Shown one piece after another: positions 26,817-34,723 of a stretch of DNA of 64,000 bases. The stretch is from positions 745,683 to 809,682 of the forward strand of contig NZ_FXWZ01000003.1 in NCBI RefSeq assembly GCF_900184225.1. The letters run 5' to 3'. The position numbers and the translations under genes are program-made. How positions within the stretch are numbered: the stretch's first letter is position 1; each line of letters begins with the position of its first letter. This DNA is from Brevibacterium ihuae. GTDB taxonomy: Bacteria; Actinomycetota; Actinomycetes; Actinomycetales; Brevibacteriaceae. The notes beneath the pieces were generated by a model. That model was not told the DNA's origin and did not search any database. It saw nothing but the letters and a program-made list of their open reading frames with translations.

Positions 26817-28346
26817 GTGTCCGCATCCGCGACCCGCGCCGGGAACGCCGCTGCTCCCACGCCGGAGGAGCGCCAGAGCGTCCGGCTCACCCTGACCCGG
26901 CCCGGGTGGCTCAAGACCGAGGTGCTCGGCGGACTCGTCGTCGCACTCGCGCTCATCCCCGAGGCGATCGCATTCTCCATCATCGCCGGGGTGGACCCGC
27001 GCCTCGGCCTGTTCGCCTCCTTCACCATGGCGGTCACCACCGCGATCCTCGGGGGTCGTCCGGCGATGATCTCGGCGGCCACCGGTGCGGTCGCCCTCGT
27101 CATCGCCCCGCTCGTCGCGTCCCACGGCATCGACCACTTCATCGCCGCGGTCATCCTCGCCGGCATCCTCCAGGTCGTGCTCGCCCTCGTCGGTGCCGCT
27201 CGCCTCATGCGGTTCATCCCGCGGCAGGTCATGGTCGGCTTCGTCAACGCGCTCGCCATCCTCATCTTCGTCTCGCAGGTCCCCGAGCTGCTCGGGGTGC
27301 CGTGGCTCGTGTACCCGCTGTGCCTGCTGGCACTCGCCATCGTGTTCGGTCTGCCGCGGCTCACCTCGGCCGTCCCGGCGCCGCTCGTGGCGATCGTCGT
27401 CCTCACCCTCCTCGTCGTGCTCACCGGGTGGGACGTGCCCGACGTCGGTGACAAGGGTGAGCTGCCCGAGGCGCTGCCCTCGCTCTTCATCCCCGACGTG
27501 CCGCTCGATCTCGAGACCCTGCGGATCATCGCCCCCTACGCGCTCGCGATGGCTGTCGTGGGTCTCCTCGAATCGCTCATGACCGCGAAGCTCGTCGACG
27601 ACATCACCGACACGCGCTCGGACAAGACCCGCGAGTCCTGGGCGCAGGGTGCGGCCAACATCGTCACCGGATTCTTCGGAGGGATGGGCGGCTGCGCGAT
27701 GATCGGGCAGACGATGATCAACATCCGGGCGTCCGGCGCCCGCACCCGGATCTCGACGTTCTGCGCCGGAGTGTTCCTCCTCGTCCTCGTCGTGGTCCTC
27801 GGCGACGTCGTCGCCCTCATCCCGATGGCCGCCCTCGTGGCGATCATGATCTTCGTGTCCTGGGCAACCTTCGACTGGCACTCGATCCGGCCGAGCACGC
27901 TGGCCCGGATGCCGAAGTCGGAGACGACCGTCATGCTCGTCACTGTCATCGCGACCGTGTGGACCCACAATCTCGCGATCGGCGTGGTGCTCGGCGTCCT
28001 CGTGGCCATGGTCGCCTTCGCGAACCGGGTGGCCCATTTCGTCCGGGTCGACCGCGAGGTGTCCGAGGAGGACGGACGGGAGATCGCCCGGTATACCGTC
28101 GAAGGTGAGCTGTTCTTCGCGTCGTCCAACGACCTCTACACGATGTTCGCCTACGCCGAGGATCCCGCGCACGTCGTCATCGACATGCATCGCTCCCACC
28201 TGTGGGACGCCTCGACGATCGCCGCGCTCGATTCCGTCACCGACAAGTACGAGAGCTACGGCACGCACGTCGAGATCGTCGGGCTCAACGAGGCGAGCCG
28301 GCGGATGCGCGTGCGCCTGGGCGGGATGGCGCGCGGCGGGGAGTAG
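26817..28346 (+). CDS. SulP family anion transporter with STAS domain
   Basis: A 509-residue transporter with 10-12 membrane segments, the SulP signature region PEAIAFSIIAGVDPRLGLFASF near the N-terminus, and a C-terminal STAS domain (about residues 400-500; VIDMHRSHLWDASTIAALDSV). Family members carry sulfate, bicarbonate or dicarboxylates; no sulfate-assimilation gene is nearby, so the substrate is open. It starts with GTG, chosen because GAAGGAG lies six bases ahead and the frame has no better ATG. A TAATGT box at 26712-26717 may be the -10. Confidence 0.93.
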   Translation: MSASATRAGNAAAPTPEERQSVRLTLTRPGWLKTEVLGGLVVALALIPEAIAFSIIAGVDPRLGLFASFTMAVTTAILGGRPAMISAATGAVALVIAPLVASHGIDHFIAAVILAGILQVVLALVGAARLMRFIPRQVMVGFVNALAILIFVSQVPELLGVPWLVYPLCLLALAIVFGLPRLTSAVPAPLVAIVVLTLLVVLTGWDVPDVGDKGELPEALPSLFIPDVPLDLETLRIIAPYALAMAVVGLLESLMTAKLVDDITDTRSDKTRESWAQGAANIVTGFFGGMGGCAMIGQTMINIRASGARTRISTFCAGVFLLVLVVVLGDVVALIPMAALVAIMIFVSWATFDWHSIRPSTLARMPKSETTVMLVTVIATVWTHNLAIGVVLGVLVAMVAFANRVAHFVRVDREVSEEDGREIARYTVEGELFFASSNDLYTMFAYAEDPAHVVIDMHRSHLWDASTIAALDSVTDKYESYGTHVEIVGLNEASRRMRVRLGGMARGGE

Positions 28347-28647
28347 ACGCCCGGCCGGCAGGGTGCCGGCGGCAGCCTGCGGATCGAAGCGGCGGGCGCT
28401 GCGAGTCGGCGGACGTCGCCTCGGTGGCCTGGACAGCGCGTCGGCGGCAGGCGCTGCGCATCTTCGGCCGGGGCCGCGAATCCATGGGCGCTGCGAGTCA
28501 GCGGCCGGCTGGGGCGGCGAGCCAAGGATCGCTGCGAGTCAGCAGCCGGGACGGGGGCTGCGCTTCAGCGGCCGGAACCAGGGAAGCGCGTCGGCGTGGG
28601 GCGCGGATCCGGGGGTTGGGCGTCAGCGTGGGGCGCGGCACCGTCCG
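28347..28647. repeat. Non-coding gap with degenerate GC-rich repeats
   Basis: This 301-base gap lies between the 3' ends of the convergent SulP and pterin dehydratase genes. It contains several degenerate copies of a motif close to GCTGCGAGTCAGCGGCCGG (near 28401, 28489, 28530 and 28554 among others) at irregular spacing. I see no gene and no clear hairpin. Confidence 0.5.
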
Positions 28648-29322
28648 TCAGCGGCCGACGCTCACGCAGATGCAGGCGCGGTTGCCCTGTCGGTCCTCGA
28701 GCACGGTGAAGCTCGGGGCGTGATCGGTGTCGATAACGGTCCCACCGGCCTTGACCGCGCGATCGATGCGGGTCTGTGCCTGATCGTGCGGGACCCAGAC
28801 GTCGAGGTGGAACCGCTGGCGCGGGGTCGGGTGCTCATCGGTGAGCTGAAACCACAGCGGAGCGACCTGTCCGGTGTTCTCCGTCACCGTGCCACCGTAG
28901 TCGGAGGAGAAGCCGGAGGAGCCGTTGACCTCGCCGATGTCCCCGCCGAGCACCGCAGCCCAGAACGGCGCGATGGATTCCGCGCGCGGGGTGTCGAGCG
29001 CGATCTCGATCTCGGTGAGCCGCTCAGGGGCGGCACCGATGCCGAGTCCCGCGGCGATCTCGCTGATGCGGGCGGCCATGGAGATGTCGCGGCGGGTGAC
29101 GCCCCCGGCGCTGTGGCTCGTGAGCTCGAGGTCGACGTGGAGGTAGCGCAGGTCGATGTCGGGGTGGTGGTCGGCGTCCTCGGCCGCCTCGGCGACGGCA
29201 TCGACGAACCGGACGCCCGTGGGGAAGTCGCCGCTGAGGAAGCGCGCGCGGACGGTCCGGTTGACCAGCCTCCACTCCGGTGCGAGGGTCTCGTGGATCC
29301 GGCTGTTCGAGAGAATCTCCAT
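28648..29322 (-). CDS. Pterin-4a-carbinolamine dehydratase fused to a glyoxalase-like (VOC) domain
   Basis: A 224-residue two-domain protein. The N-terminal half (to about residue 95) has DADHHPDIDLRYLHVDLELTSHSAGGVTRRDISMA, the signature of pterin carbinolamine dehydratases, which recycle tetrahydrobiopterin after aromatic hydroxylation. The C-terminal half (about 105-224) is VOC-like, with PFWAAVLG, FHLDVWVPHDQAQTRIDRAV and FTVLEDRQGNRACICV. The same fusion occurs in actinobacteria, but the role of the second domain is unknown, and no aromatic hydroxylase is nearby. The ATG has a GATAAT box six bases upstream. Confidence 0.87.
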   Translation of the reverse strand: MEILSNSRIHETLAPEWRLVNRTVRARFLSGDFPTGVRFVDAVAEAAEDADHHPDIDLRYLHVDLELTSHSAGGVTRRDISMAARISEIAAGLGIGAAPERLTEIEIALDTPRAESIAPFWAAVLGGDIGEVNGSSGFSSDYGGTVTENTGQVAPLWFQLTDEHPTPRQRFHLDVWVPHDQAQTRIDRAVKAGGTVIDTDHAPSFTVLEDRQGNRACICVSVGR

Positions 29323-29328
29323 CCCCGC

Positions 29329-29334
29329 ATTATC
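29329..29334 (-). promoter_or_regulatory. -10 box of a leaderless promoter for the dehydratase-VOC gene
   Basis: On the minus strand GATAAT is followed by GCGGGG and the ATG at 29322, a six-base gap as at several other genes in this window. Confidence 0.5.
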
Positions 29335-29543
29335 CCGCTGCGGGCGCACCCCTGTCAGCCCCCGCACCCCTCCGCCTAGACCCTGCAATTTCCGAAGGTT
29401 CCTGGGAACGGATTCGCACTTCTCTGCAATGTCACCGACGAGGCCACCGGTGCGAGACGCGGCTCGGAGCACCCGAGGCGCACCCGGTCCGAGTCGAAGC
29501 GCAGAGGGTCCGGGCGGCTGCCATCGGCGCCCCGGCCCAGAAT

Positions 29544-29586
29544 GCAATTTCGTGCGGTTCCGTTCTCAGGAACCGCACGAAATTGC
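29544..29586. repeat. Family I palindrome downstream of the FMN reductase gene
   Basis: Perfect 18-nt arms (GCAATTTCGTGCGGTTCC and complement) at 29544-29561 and 29569-29586 around the loop GTTCTCA. A decayed relative with GCAATTTC and GGTTCC pieces lies at about 29384-29430. The element is 20 bases past the stop of the minus-strand FMN reductase, so it could terminate that transcript. Confidence 0.75.
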
Positions 29587-29606
29587 ACGCTCAGGGGTGG
29601 GATGGG

Positions 29607-30185
29607 TCAGACGGCGACGGCGGCTGAGCGCTTCTCCCGCGCGCCGGCGAGCGCCTCGCCCCACATGATCATGTCCTCGATCATCGGCGCGAAGGTCTGG
29701 CTCGAGACCTCCTGCGGGGTGAACCGTCCGTCGGTGAAGTCGGTGAAGATGCTGAACGAGGTCTGGTCGCGCACCACTGCGACCCGCGAGTTCGCGAGCA
29801 CGAGGCGCAGGTGCTCCGCTGCGCGCACTCCCTTGTCGGCTCCGTAGTTGACGATGCCCGCGACCTTGTGGTTGAACTCGAGGCTGACGTAGTCGAGCGC
29901 GTTCTTGAGGTTGCCGGGCACCGAGTGGTTGTACTCGGGAGTGACGAAGATGTACCCGTCGAACTCCTCGAGCTTGGCGCCCCACGCCTTTGTGTGGTCG
30001 TTCTGGTACATGTGCGCACCGGCGGGAATCGGCTCGTCGAGCACGGGCAGATCGAAGTCGTCGTAGCGAACGATCTCCGCCTGGATGCGGTCGTGCCCGG
30101 CGAGCTCCGCGGCCACCCAGTCGACGACCTGGGGATTGATGGCATTCGGACGGTTCGAACCGGCGATGATGGCGATCTTGAGCAT
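29607..30185 (-). CDS. NADPH-dependent FMN reductase
   Basis: A 192-residue flavodoxin-like reductase: IAIIAGSNRPNAINPQVVDWV forms the FMN phosphate loop, and GYIFVTPEYNHSVPGNLKNALDYVSLEFNHK is the typical NAD(P)H-dependent FMN reductase segment. It probably transfers electrons to FMN, quinones or azo compounds. The ATG at 30185 follows AAGGAGAC; an extension to 30326 in the same frame looks non-coding. The gene is monocistronic. Confidence 0.92.
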   Translation of the reverse strand: MLKIAIIAGSNRPNAINPQVVDWVAAELAGHDRIQAEIVRYDDFDLPVLDEPIPAGAHMYQNDHTKAWGAKLEEFDGYIFVTPEYNHSVPGNLKNALDYVSLEFNHKVAGIVNYGADKGVRAAEHLRLVLANSRVAVVRDQTSFSIFTDFTDGRFTPQEVSSQTFAPMIEDMIMWGEALAGAREKRSAAVAV

Positions 30186-30658
30186 GTGTCTCCTTCGTAT
30201 CGACCGCGAGCTGCTCCGGATCCCGGTCCGGGCCGCGCGGTGCGGGCTGGTGCGACGCAGTCGAGCGGCGGTCGAGTCGCCGCTGTAGCCGCAGGCGAAA
30301 CCCCGCTGCGCCATTGCTCTCGTCAATGTAGTTGAAGCGTGAATTATTCCGGCTTCTCCGCGGGTCCCGGTGTGATCCTGCTCGCACCCGCCCCCTGACG
30401 CGCAGGGTGCGGGGCCGGGACGGCACGGAGATGCTCGGGGCAGTCGGCACGGAGGAGTTCAGAACAGCCGGAAGGAGCCGAGGCCGCTCGGGAGGCACAT
30501 GGCGGCTGGAAGGCCGTGGGGCGCCGGGAGACGAACCCGCGCGAACCCGAATCCGGATCCGCGGCGCCCGCTCGCCGCAGCCCGCGCACCCTCTACACTG
30601 GGTGGCGTCCCCACCATCAAGCCGCCTTGACGCGGAACCGAACAGGACGGAGCCGCCG
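30186..30658. promoter_or_regulatory. 473-base divergent region between FMN reductase and YihY genes
   Basis: No gene is supported here. At 30329-30346 an AT-richer imperfect dyad (AGTTGAAGCGTGAATT core) resembles MarR/TetR-type operators and lies where a promoter for the reductase is expected. TACACT at 30594-30599 is a candidate -10 for the YihY gene about 60 bases upstream of its ATG. The rest is GC-rich and without visible structure. Confidence 0.4.
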
Positions 30659-31813
30659 ATGGGCAGCCATGAGAAGCACACCGACAGCCCGCTCACCGGG
30701 ATCGACCCCGAGGTCCGGGACGCCGGAGCGGGTGAGCGCGACACCTCGGGCGCGGGCCTCCCGGAGCACGCGGCACAGCCCTCCCACGCCGACAAGCCCG
30801 ACTCCCCGACCGACCTCAAGCCGCCCTCATGGAAGTACATCGCGCGCACGACCCTGCGCGAGTACCTCGACGACGAATGCATGGACCTCGCCGCCGGCCT
30901 GACCTACCGCATGGTGCTCTCGATGTTCCCGGCGATCATCGCCCTCGTCTCGATGCTCAGCCTCGTGGGCCAGAGCGGATCGGTCATCGAGAGCGTCCTC
31001 CGGGAGGCCGAGCGCTTCATTCCGGCCGACACCTGGAACACCGTCGAACCGGCGCTGTCGGCCGTGCTCACCGCACCCGCCCCCGGCCTCGGCCTCATCA
31101 TCGGCCTGGTCGTCGCGCTGTGGACGGCCTCCGGCTACGTCAAGGCGTTCGGCCGGGCGATGAACGGGATCTACGACGTCCCCGAGGGGCGCGGGCTCGT
31201 CAAGATCAACGCGCAGATGTACGGCCTCACCGCACTCCTCCTGGCCCTCGGCGCCGTGGCCCTCGTGATCTTCGTCGTGTCGGGACCGGTGGCGGAGTTC
31301 GTCGGCGGGCTCATCGGGCTGAGCGGCACGGCCGTCGCGGTGTGGGACATCGCCAAGTGGTTCCTGCTCGCCGTGGTCGTCATCGTCATCGTCGCGCTCC
31401 TGTACTACGCGACTCCGAACGTCCGCCAGCCGAAGTTCCGGTGGATCAGCATCGGAGCCGTGGTCGCGATCGTCATCGCCGTGCTCGCGACGCTCGGATT
31501 CTTCTTCTACGTCACGAACTTCGGCAACTACAACGCCACCTACGGAGCGCTCGCCGGCGTCATCATCCTGTTGCTGTGGCTCTACATCGTCAACGCGGTG
31601 CTGCTCCTCGGCGCGGAGATCGATGCCGAGCTCGAGCGCGGCCGAGAGCTCCAGGCGGGACTGCCCGCAGAGCGCGAGATCCAGCTGCCGCCGCGCGACA
31701 CCACCGCAAGCGACGCGAAGGAGAAGAAGTTCTCCGAGGACGTCGAGCGCGCCCGTGCACTGCGCGTCTCCGCCGGCGAGACCGCCGACCCCGACGAGGC
31801 GAAGCGCGACTGA
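30659..31813 (+). CDS. YihY/virulence factor BrkB family membrane protein
   Basis: A 384-residue inner-membrane protein with about six long hydrophobic segments between residues 75 and 325. Family landmarks are DDECMDLAAGLTYRMVLSMFPAIIALVSML, ALWTASGYVKAFGRAMNGIY and ATYGALAGVIILLLWLYIVNAVLLLGAEID. Both ends are hydrophilic; the C-terminal tail is highly charged. The family was once called RNase BN in error; its function is unknown. The start was chosen at ATG 30659 after GGACGGAG; upstream in-frame sequence is GC-rich filler. The repeat array at 31836 follows the stop. Confidence 0.9.
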   Translation: MGSHEKHTDSPLTGIDPEVRDAGAGERDTSGAGLPEHAAQPSHADKPDSPTDLKPPSWKYIARTTLREYLDDECMDLAAGLTYRMVLSMFPAIIALVSMLSLVGQSGSVIESVLREAERFIPADTWNTVEPALSAVLTAPAPGLGLIIGLVVALWTASGYVKAFGRAMNGIYDVPEGRGLVKINAQMYGLTALLLALGAVALVIFVVSGPVAEFVGGLIGLSGTAVAVWDIAKWFLLAVVVIVIVALLYYATPNVRQPKFRWISIGAVVAIVIAVLATLGFFFYVTNFGNYNATYGALAGVIILLLWLYIVNAVLLLGAEIDAELERGRELQAGLPAEREIQLPPRDTTASDAKEKKFSEDVERARALRVSAGETADPDEAKRD

Positions 31814-31835
31814 AGCAGGCGCCGCGGGCAGGCGC

Positions 31836-31983
31836 CACCTGCGGGAACCGTCCCCCGGACATGCCTCACCTGCGGCAGAAGTCTCTCGGACGTGCTCACC
31901 TGCGACAGAAGTCTCTCGGACGTGCTCACCTGCGACAGAAGTCCCGAGAACCGACGGAATCCGGGACATCTGCCGCAGGTGAA
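31836..31983. repeat. Family II palindrome with four 30-bp tandem left arms
   Basis: Units starting CACCTGCG begin at 31836, 31867, 31897 and 31927 (31, 30 and 30 base steps), differing by a few bases. After the fourth, at 31957-31983, comes the reverse complement (CATCTGCCGCAGGTGAA), which closes a hairpin with it. The array lies between convergent yihY and alcohol dehydrogenase genes. Units are contiguous without spacers, so it is not CRISPR. The same arm sequences recur at 43455, 45375 and 55461. Confidence 0.75.
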
Positions 31984-32078
31984 GCGCTCCGAGCAGCGCG
32001 AGCGTCGCTGGGCCCTCAGGCACGGAGCCCGAGGCCCCTCGCGCCCGGCCTCAGGCCTCAGGCCTCAGGTCTCAGACC

Positions 32079-33134
32079 TCACGCTTCGAGGATGACCTTG
32101 AGGGCCTTCGTCTCGGCGGCCCGGCCGAACACGTCGTAGGCCTCGATGATGTCGTCGAGCTTGAATGTGTGCGAGACAAACGGCGTCGCGTCGAGCTTCT
32201 TCGAGGCGACCATCTTGAGCAGCGTGTCGGTGGTGTTGGCATTGACGAGGCCCATCGTCATCGCGATGTTCGAGATCCACAGCTCGTCGAGCGGGAGCTC
32301 GACCCCGGTGCCGTGGACCCCGACGTTCGCCACGGTGCCGGCCGGTCGGACGATGTCGAGGCACATGATGAAGGTCTGCGGAATGCCGACCGCCTCGATC
32401 GCCACGTCGACGCCGAGCCCGTCGGTCATCGCCATGACCTGGTCCTTCCAATCGGCATCCGAGGAGACCACGCCGTCGGTCGCGCCGAACTTCTTCGCCT
32501 CCTCGACGCGGTTCGCATCGAGGTCGATCGCGATGACGCGCGAGGGGCCGTAGAGGTCGGCGGTGAGCATCGCGGCGAGCCCCACGGGCCCCGCACCGAT
32601 GACGGCGACGACGTCGCCGGGCTTGACGCGACCGTACTGGACGCCGATCTCGTGCCCGGTGGGGAGGATGTCGGAGAGGAGCACGCCCTCGGCATCGCTC
32701 ACACCCTCCGGGATCCGGTGGAGCGAGGTCTCGGCATAGGGGACGCGGACGAACTCGGCCTGCGTGCCGTCGATGAGGTGCCCGAAGATCCAGCCGATGC
32801 CCTCGGCCCCCTCGGCGCCCAGGCAGTGCGAGTTGACGCCCTGCTTGCAGTAGGTGCACCGGCCGCACGCGGACACGCACGAGATGATGACGCGATCGCC
32901 GACGGACAGCGTCGTCACCGCCGAACCGACCTCGGTGATGGTGCCAACGCCCTCGTGCCCGAGGATCCGGCCGTCGGTGACCGCCGGCACGTCGCCCTTG
33001 AGGATGTGGAGGTCGGTGCCGCAGATGGTCGTGGTGTCGATCTTGACGATGACGTCCGTGGGCTGCTGGATCGTGGGATCCGGCACCTCCTCCCAGGACT
33101 TCTTGCCGGGGCCGTGGTAGACGAGAGCCTTCAT
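32079..33134 (-). CDS. Zinc-dependent alcohol dehydrogenase (threonine/sorbitol dehydrogenase-like group)
   Basis: A 351-residue medium-chain dehydrogenase. Catalytic zinc site: Cys38 (TICGTDLHIL), His60-Glu61 (GHEGVG). The structural zinc Cys are 90, 93, 96 and 104. Cofactor motif VIGAGPVGLAA is followed by VIAIDLDANR, whose Asp favours NAD. It likely oxidises a secondary alcohol or short diol. The ATG at 33134 was chosen because AAGGAGG lies six bases ahead; two in-frame ATGs further upstream have no such site. Confidence 0.93.
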   Translation of the reverse strand: MKALVYHGPGKKSWEEVPDPTIQQPTDVIVKIDTTTICGTDLHILKGDVPAVTDGRILGHEGVGTITEVGSAVTTLSVGDRVIISCVSACGRCTYCKQGVNSHCLGAEGAEGIGWIFGHLIDGTQAEFVRVPYAETSLHRIPEGVSDAEGVLLSDILPTGHEIGVQYGRVKPGDVVAVIGAGPVGLAAMLTADLYGPSRVIAIDLDANRVEEAKKFGATDGVVSSDADWKDQVMAMTDGLGVDVAIEAVGIPQTFIMCLDIVRPAGTVANVGVHGTGVELPLDELWISNIAMTMGLVNANTTDTLLKMVASKKLDATPFVSHTFKLDDIIEAYDVFGRAAETKALKVILEA

Positions 33135-33413
33135 GAGTGCCTCCTTCATCGAATCGGCCCTCCGGCGGTTTCCGGGAGCCTGCCCCATAGTCGAATGCAC
33201 CGACGCGAATACGTGATGTACACCACATGTCGAGAAGGTGTCGTCCGCGCTTCGGACCGCTTCGGAAGCTCATCCACCCCGGGCAGCGTCGAGACGCCGG
33301 CCTGCACCCCGCGCCGCATCGAGGAGGCCGGCCCGCGCCCCTTGCCGCCGCACGGTTCCGGAATTGGGTTCCGCGCACGCCCTCCGGCCGACGCCGCCTC
33401 GGCGTCGCACCCG

Positions 33414-33442
33414 TTGCCCCCCTCCCCTCCCGTTCCTAGACT
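33414..33442 (+). promoter_or_regulatory. Promoter of the enoyl-CoA hydratase at 33510
   Basis: TTGCCC (33414-33419), 17 bases, TAGACT (33437-33442): near-consensus sigma-70-type boxes. An operator begins 13 bases after the -10. The rest of the 375-base gap 33135-33509 between the divergent dehydrogenase and hydratase genes is GC-rich with no gene seen. Confidence 0.65.
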
Positions 33443-33455
33443 CGACGGAGAGCCA

Positions 33456-33471
33456 CCGAACGTTCGATCAG
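33456..33471 (+). promoter_or_regulatory. Operator copy a of the CTGAACG regulon
   Basis: CCGAACGTTCGATCAG, matching the 16-bp consensus built from seven sites in this window. It lies just downstream of the predicted transcription start, a repressor position. Confidence 0.65.
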
Positions 33472-33509
33472 CGATGCCGCTGACGCCGCCCCCTTGCGAA
33501 GGAGCACCC

Positions 33510-34301
33510 GTGACCACCATCGGACCCGAGGTCGACTACCGCGTCGAGGACGGCGTCGCCGTCCTCACCCTCAACCGCCCCGAGCGCCGCAACGCGTTCA
33601 ACCGCGCCCTGCTCGCCGCCTGGGCCGCCGCAATCGACACCGCTGCAACCGACCCCGAGGCGAAGGTCCTCCTCATCACCGGCGCCGGCAAGGGCTTCTG
33701 CGCCGGGGTCGACCTCGGCGAGTTCGGCGGGGTGACCGAGACCCTCGAGCGCCGCGCCTACCTCGCCGACGACGTCCACGCCGTCGCCCGCGCGCTCGAG
33801 CACCTCGAGAAGCCCTACATCGCCGCGATCAACGGCGACGCGATCGGTGCGGGCATGGACATGGCGCTCATGGCCGACATCCGCCTCATCGCCGATGTGG
33901 CCCGGCTCTCGCAGGGATACGTGCGCGTGGGCCTCGTGCCCGGCGACGGCGGGGCGCACATGCTGCCGCGCATCGTCGGCGAGCAGCGGGCGCTCGAGCT
34001 CATGTGGACCGGCCGGTTCATCGACGGCGCCGAGGCCACCGCGCTCGGAATCACCATGGCCCACCACCCGGCCGAGGAGCTCCTCCCCGCGGCGATGGAG
34101 CTCGCGAAGTCGCTCGCCGCCGGCCCGCCCATCGCGATCCGCACGATCAAGCGCCTCACCCGGATCGCGCGCACCCAGTCGCTCACCGACCACCTCGTCC
34201 ATGCTGCTGCGGAACAGGCTGTCATCCAGTCGACCGCGGACTCCGCCGAGGCCGTCGCCGCATTCAAGGAGAAGCGCACCCCCCGATTCCAGGGACGCTG
34301 A
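33510..34301 (+). CDS. Enoyl-CoA hydratase/isomerase family protein
   Basis: A 263-residue crotonase-fold protein. Oxyanion-hole segments are GAGKGFCAGVDL and NGDAIGAGMDMAL; the active-site region reads GYVRVGLVPGDGGAHMLPR with an Asp as the probable acid. The end KEKRTPRFQGR is typical of the family. I chose GTG 33510 because GAAGGAG sits six bases ahead; an ATG at 33474 in frame lacks a ribosome site. It has its own promoter and an operator of the shared regulon, and is followed by a similarly controlled fused acyl-CoA dehydrogenase. Confidence 0.9.
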   Translation: MTTIGPEVDYRVEDGVAVLTLNRPERRNAFNRALLAAWAAAIDTAATDPEAKVLLITGAGKGFCAGVDLGEFGGVTETLERRAYLADDVHAVARALEHLEKPYIAAINGDAIGAGMDMALMADIRLIADVARLSQGYVRVGLVPGDGGAHMLPRIVGEQRALELMWTGRFIDGAEATALGITMAHHPAEELLPAAMELAKSLAAGPPIAIRTIKRLTRIARTQSLTDHLVHAAAEQAVIQSTADSAEAVAAFKEKRTPRFQGR

Positions 34302-34390
34302 CGCGCTCCGGTGCCGCTGACTCGCCACTCGACTGCGACCCCGAGGGATTCGAACCCCGGAGGGAGCGGCGGGGCCGGCACGCACTGGGC

Positions 34391-34515
34391 AGTGAGCACC
34401 CCGCTGACGGCGGGGGGTCGGATCATCCCGAGCGGTGAGCACCCTGCTGGAGGCGGGGATCGGCACTCCCCGGGTGGCGACCACCTCGGCGACGGCGGAT
34501 GCAAGCACGCACTCG
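34391..34515. repeat. Three degenerate tandem units of about 40 bp before the fused ACAD promoter
   Basis: Units beginning GTGAGCACC or GTGGCGACC start near 34392, 34435 and 34474. They share GACGGCGG or GGAGGCGG blocks and diverge elsewhere. They fill much of the 422-base gap between the hydratase and the fused dehydrogenase, immediately upstream of the promoter at 34519. No gene is seen in the gap. Confidence 0.5.
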
Positions 34516-34518
34516 GTG

Positions 34519-34547
34519 TTGACCGCCCCGGTGGCGGATCCTAGACT
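34519..34547 (+). promoter_or_regulatory. Promoter of the fused acyl-CoA dehydrogenase
   Basis: TTGACC (34519-34524), a 17-base spacer and TAGACT (34542-34547). The -10 box and its position relative to the following operator are the same as at the hydratase promoter 33414-33442. Confidence 0.7.
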
Positions 34548-34562
34548 TGAGACCGATCCACA

Positions 34563-34578
34563 CTGAACGTTCGCTCAG
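34563..34578 (+). promoter_or_regulatory. Operator copy b of the CTGAACG regulon
   Basis: CTGAACGTTCGCTCAG, one of the best-matching copies, 15 bases after the -10 box, so a bound repressor would block transcription. Confidence 0.7.
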
Positions 34579-34723
34579 TAAAATCCCATCCGCGTCCGGT
34601 CGCCCGCCTCGCCCGTTGTCGCCTCCTCGCACTGCCGCGACGAAGCCCCGCAGGCGTCGGTCACCACCCGGCGCGACCCCGGGTCGGCCTCCGGCCCGCG
34701 GGACACGTCTGCGAAGGAGCATG

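Noticed and set aside
31836..31983. Possible CRISPR array (regular 30-bp repeats)
   Set aside because: Units are head-to-tail with no spacers, there are no cas genes, and the array ends in an inverted copy of the same unit.
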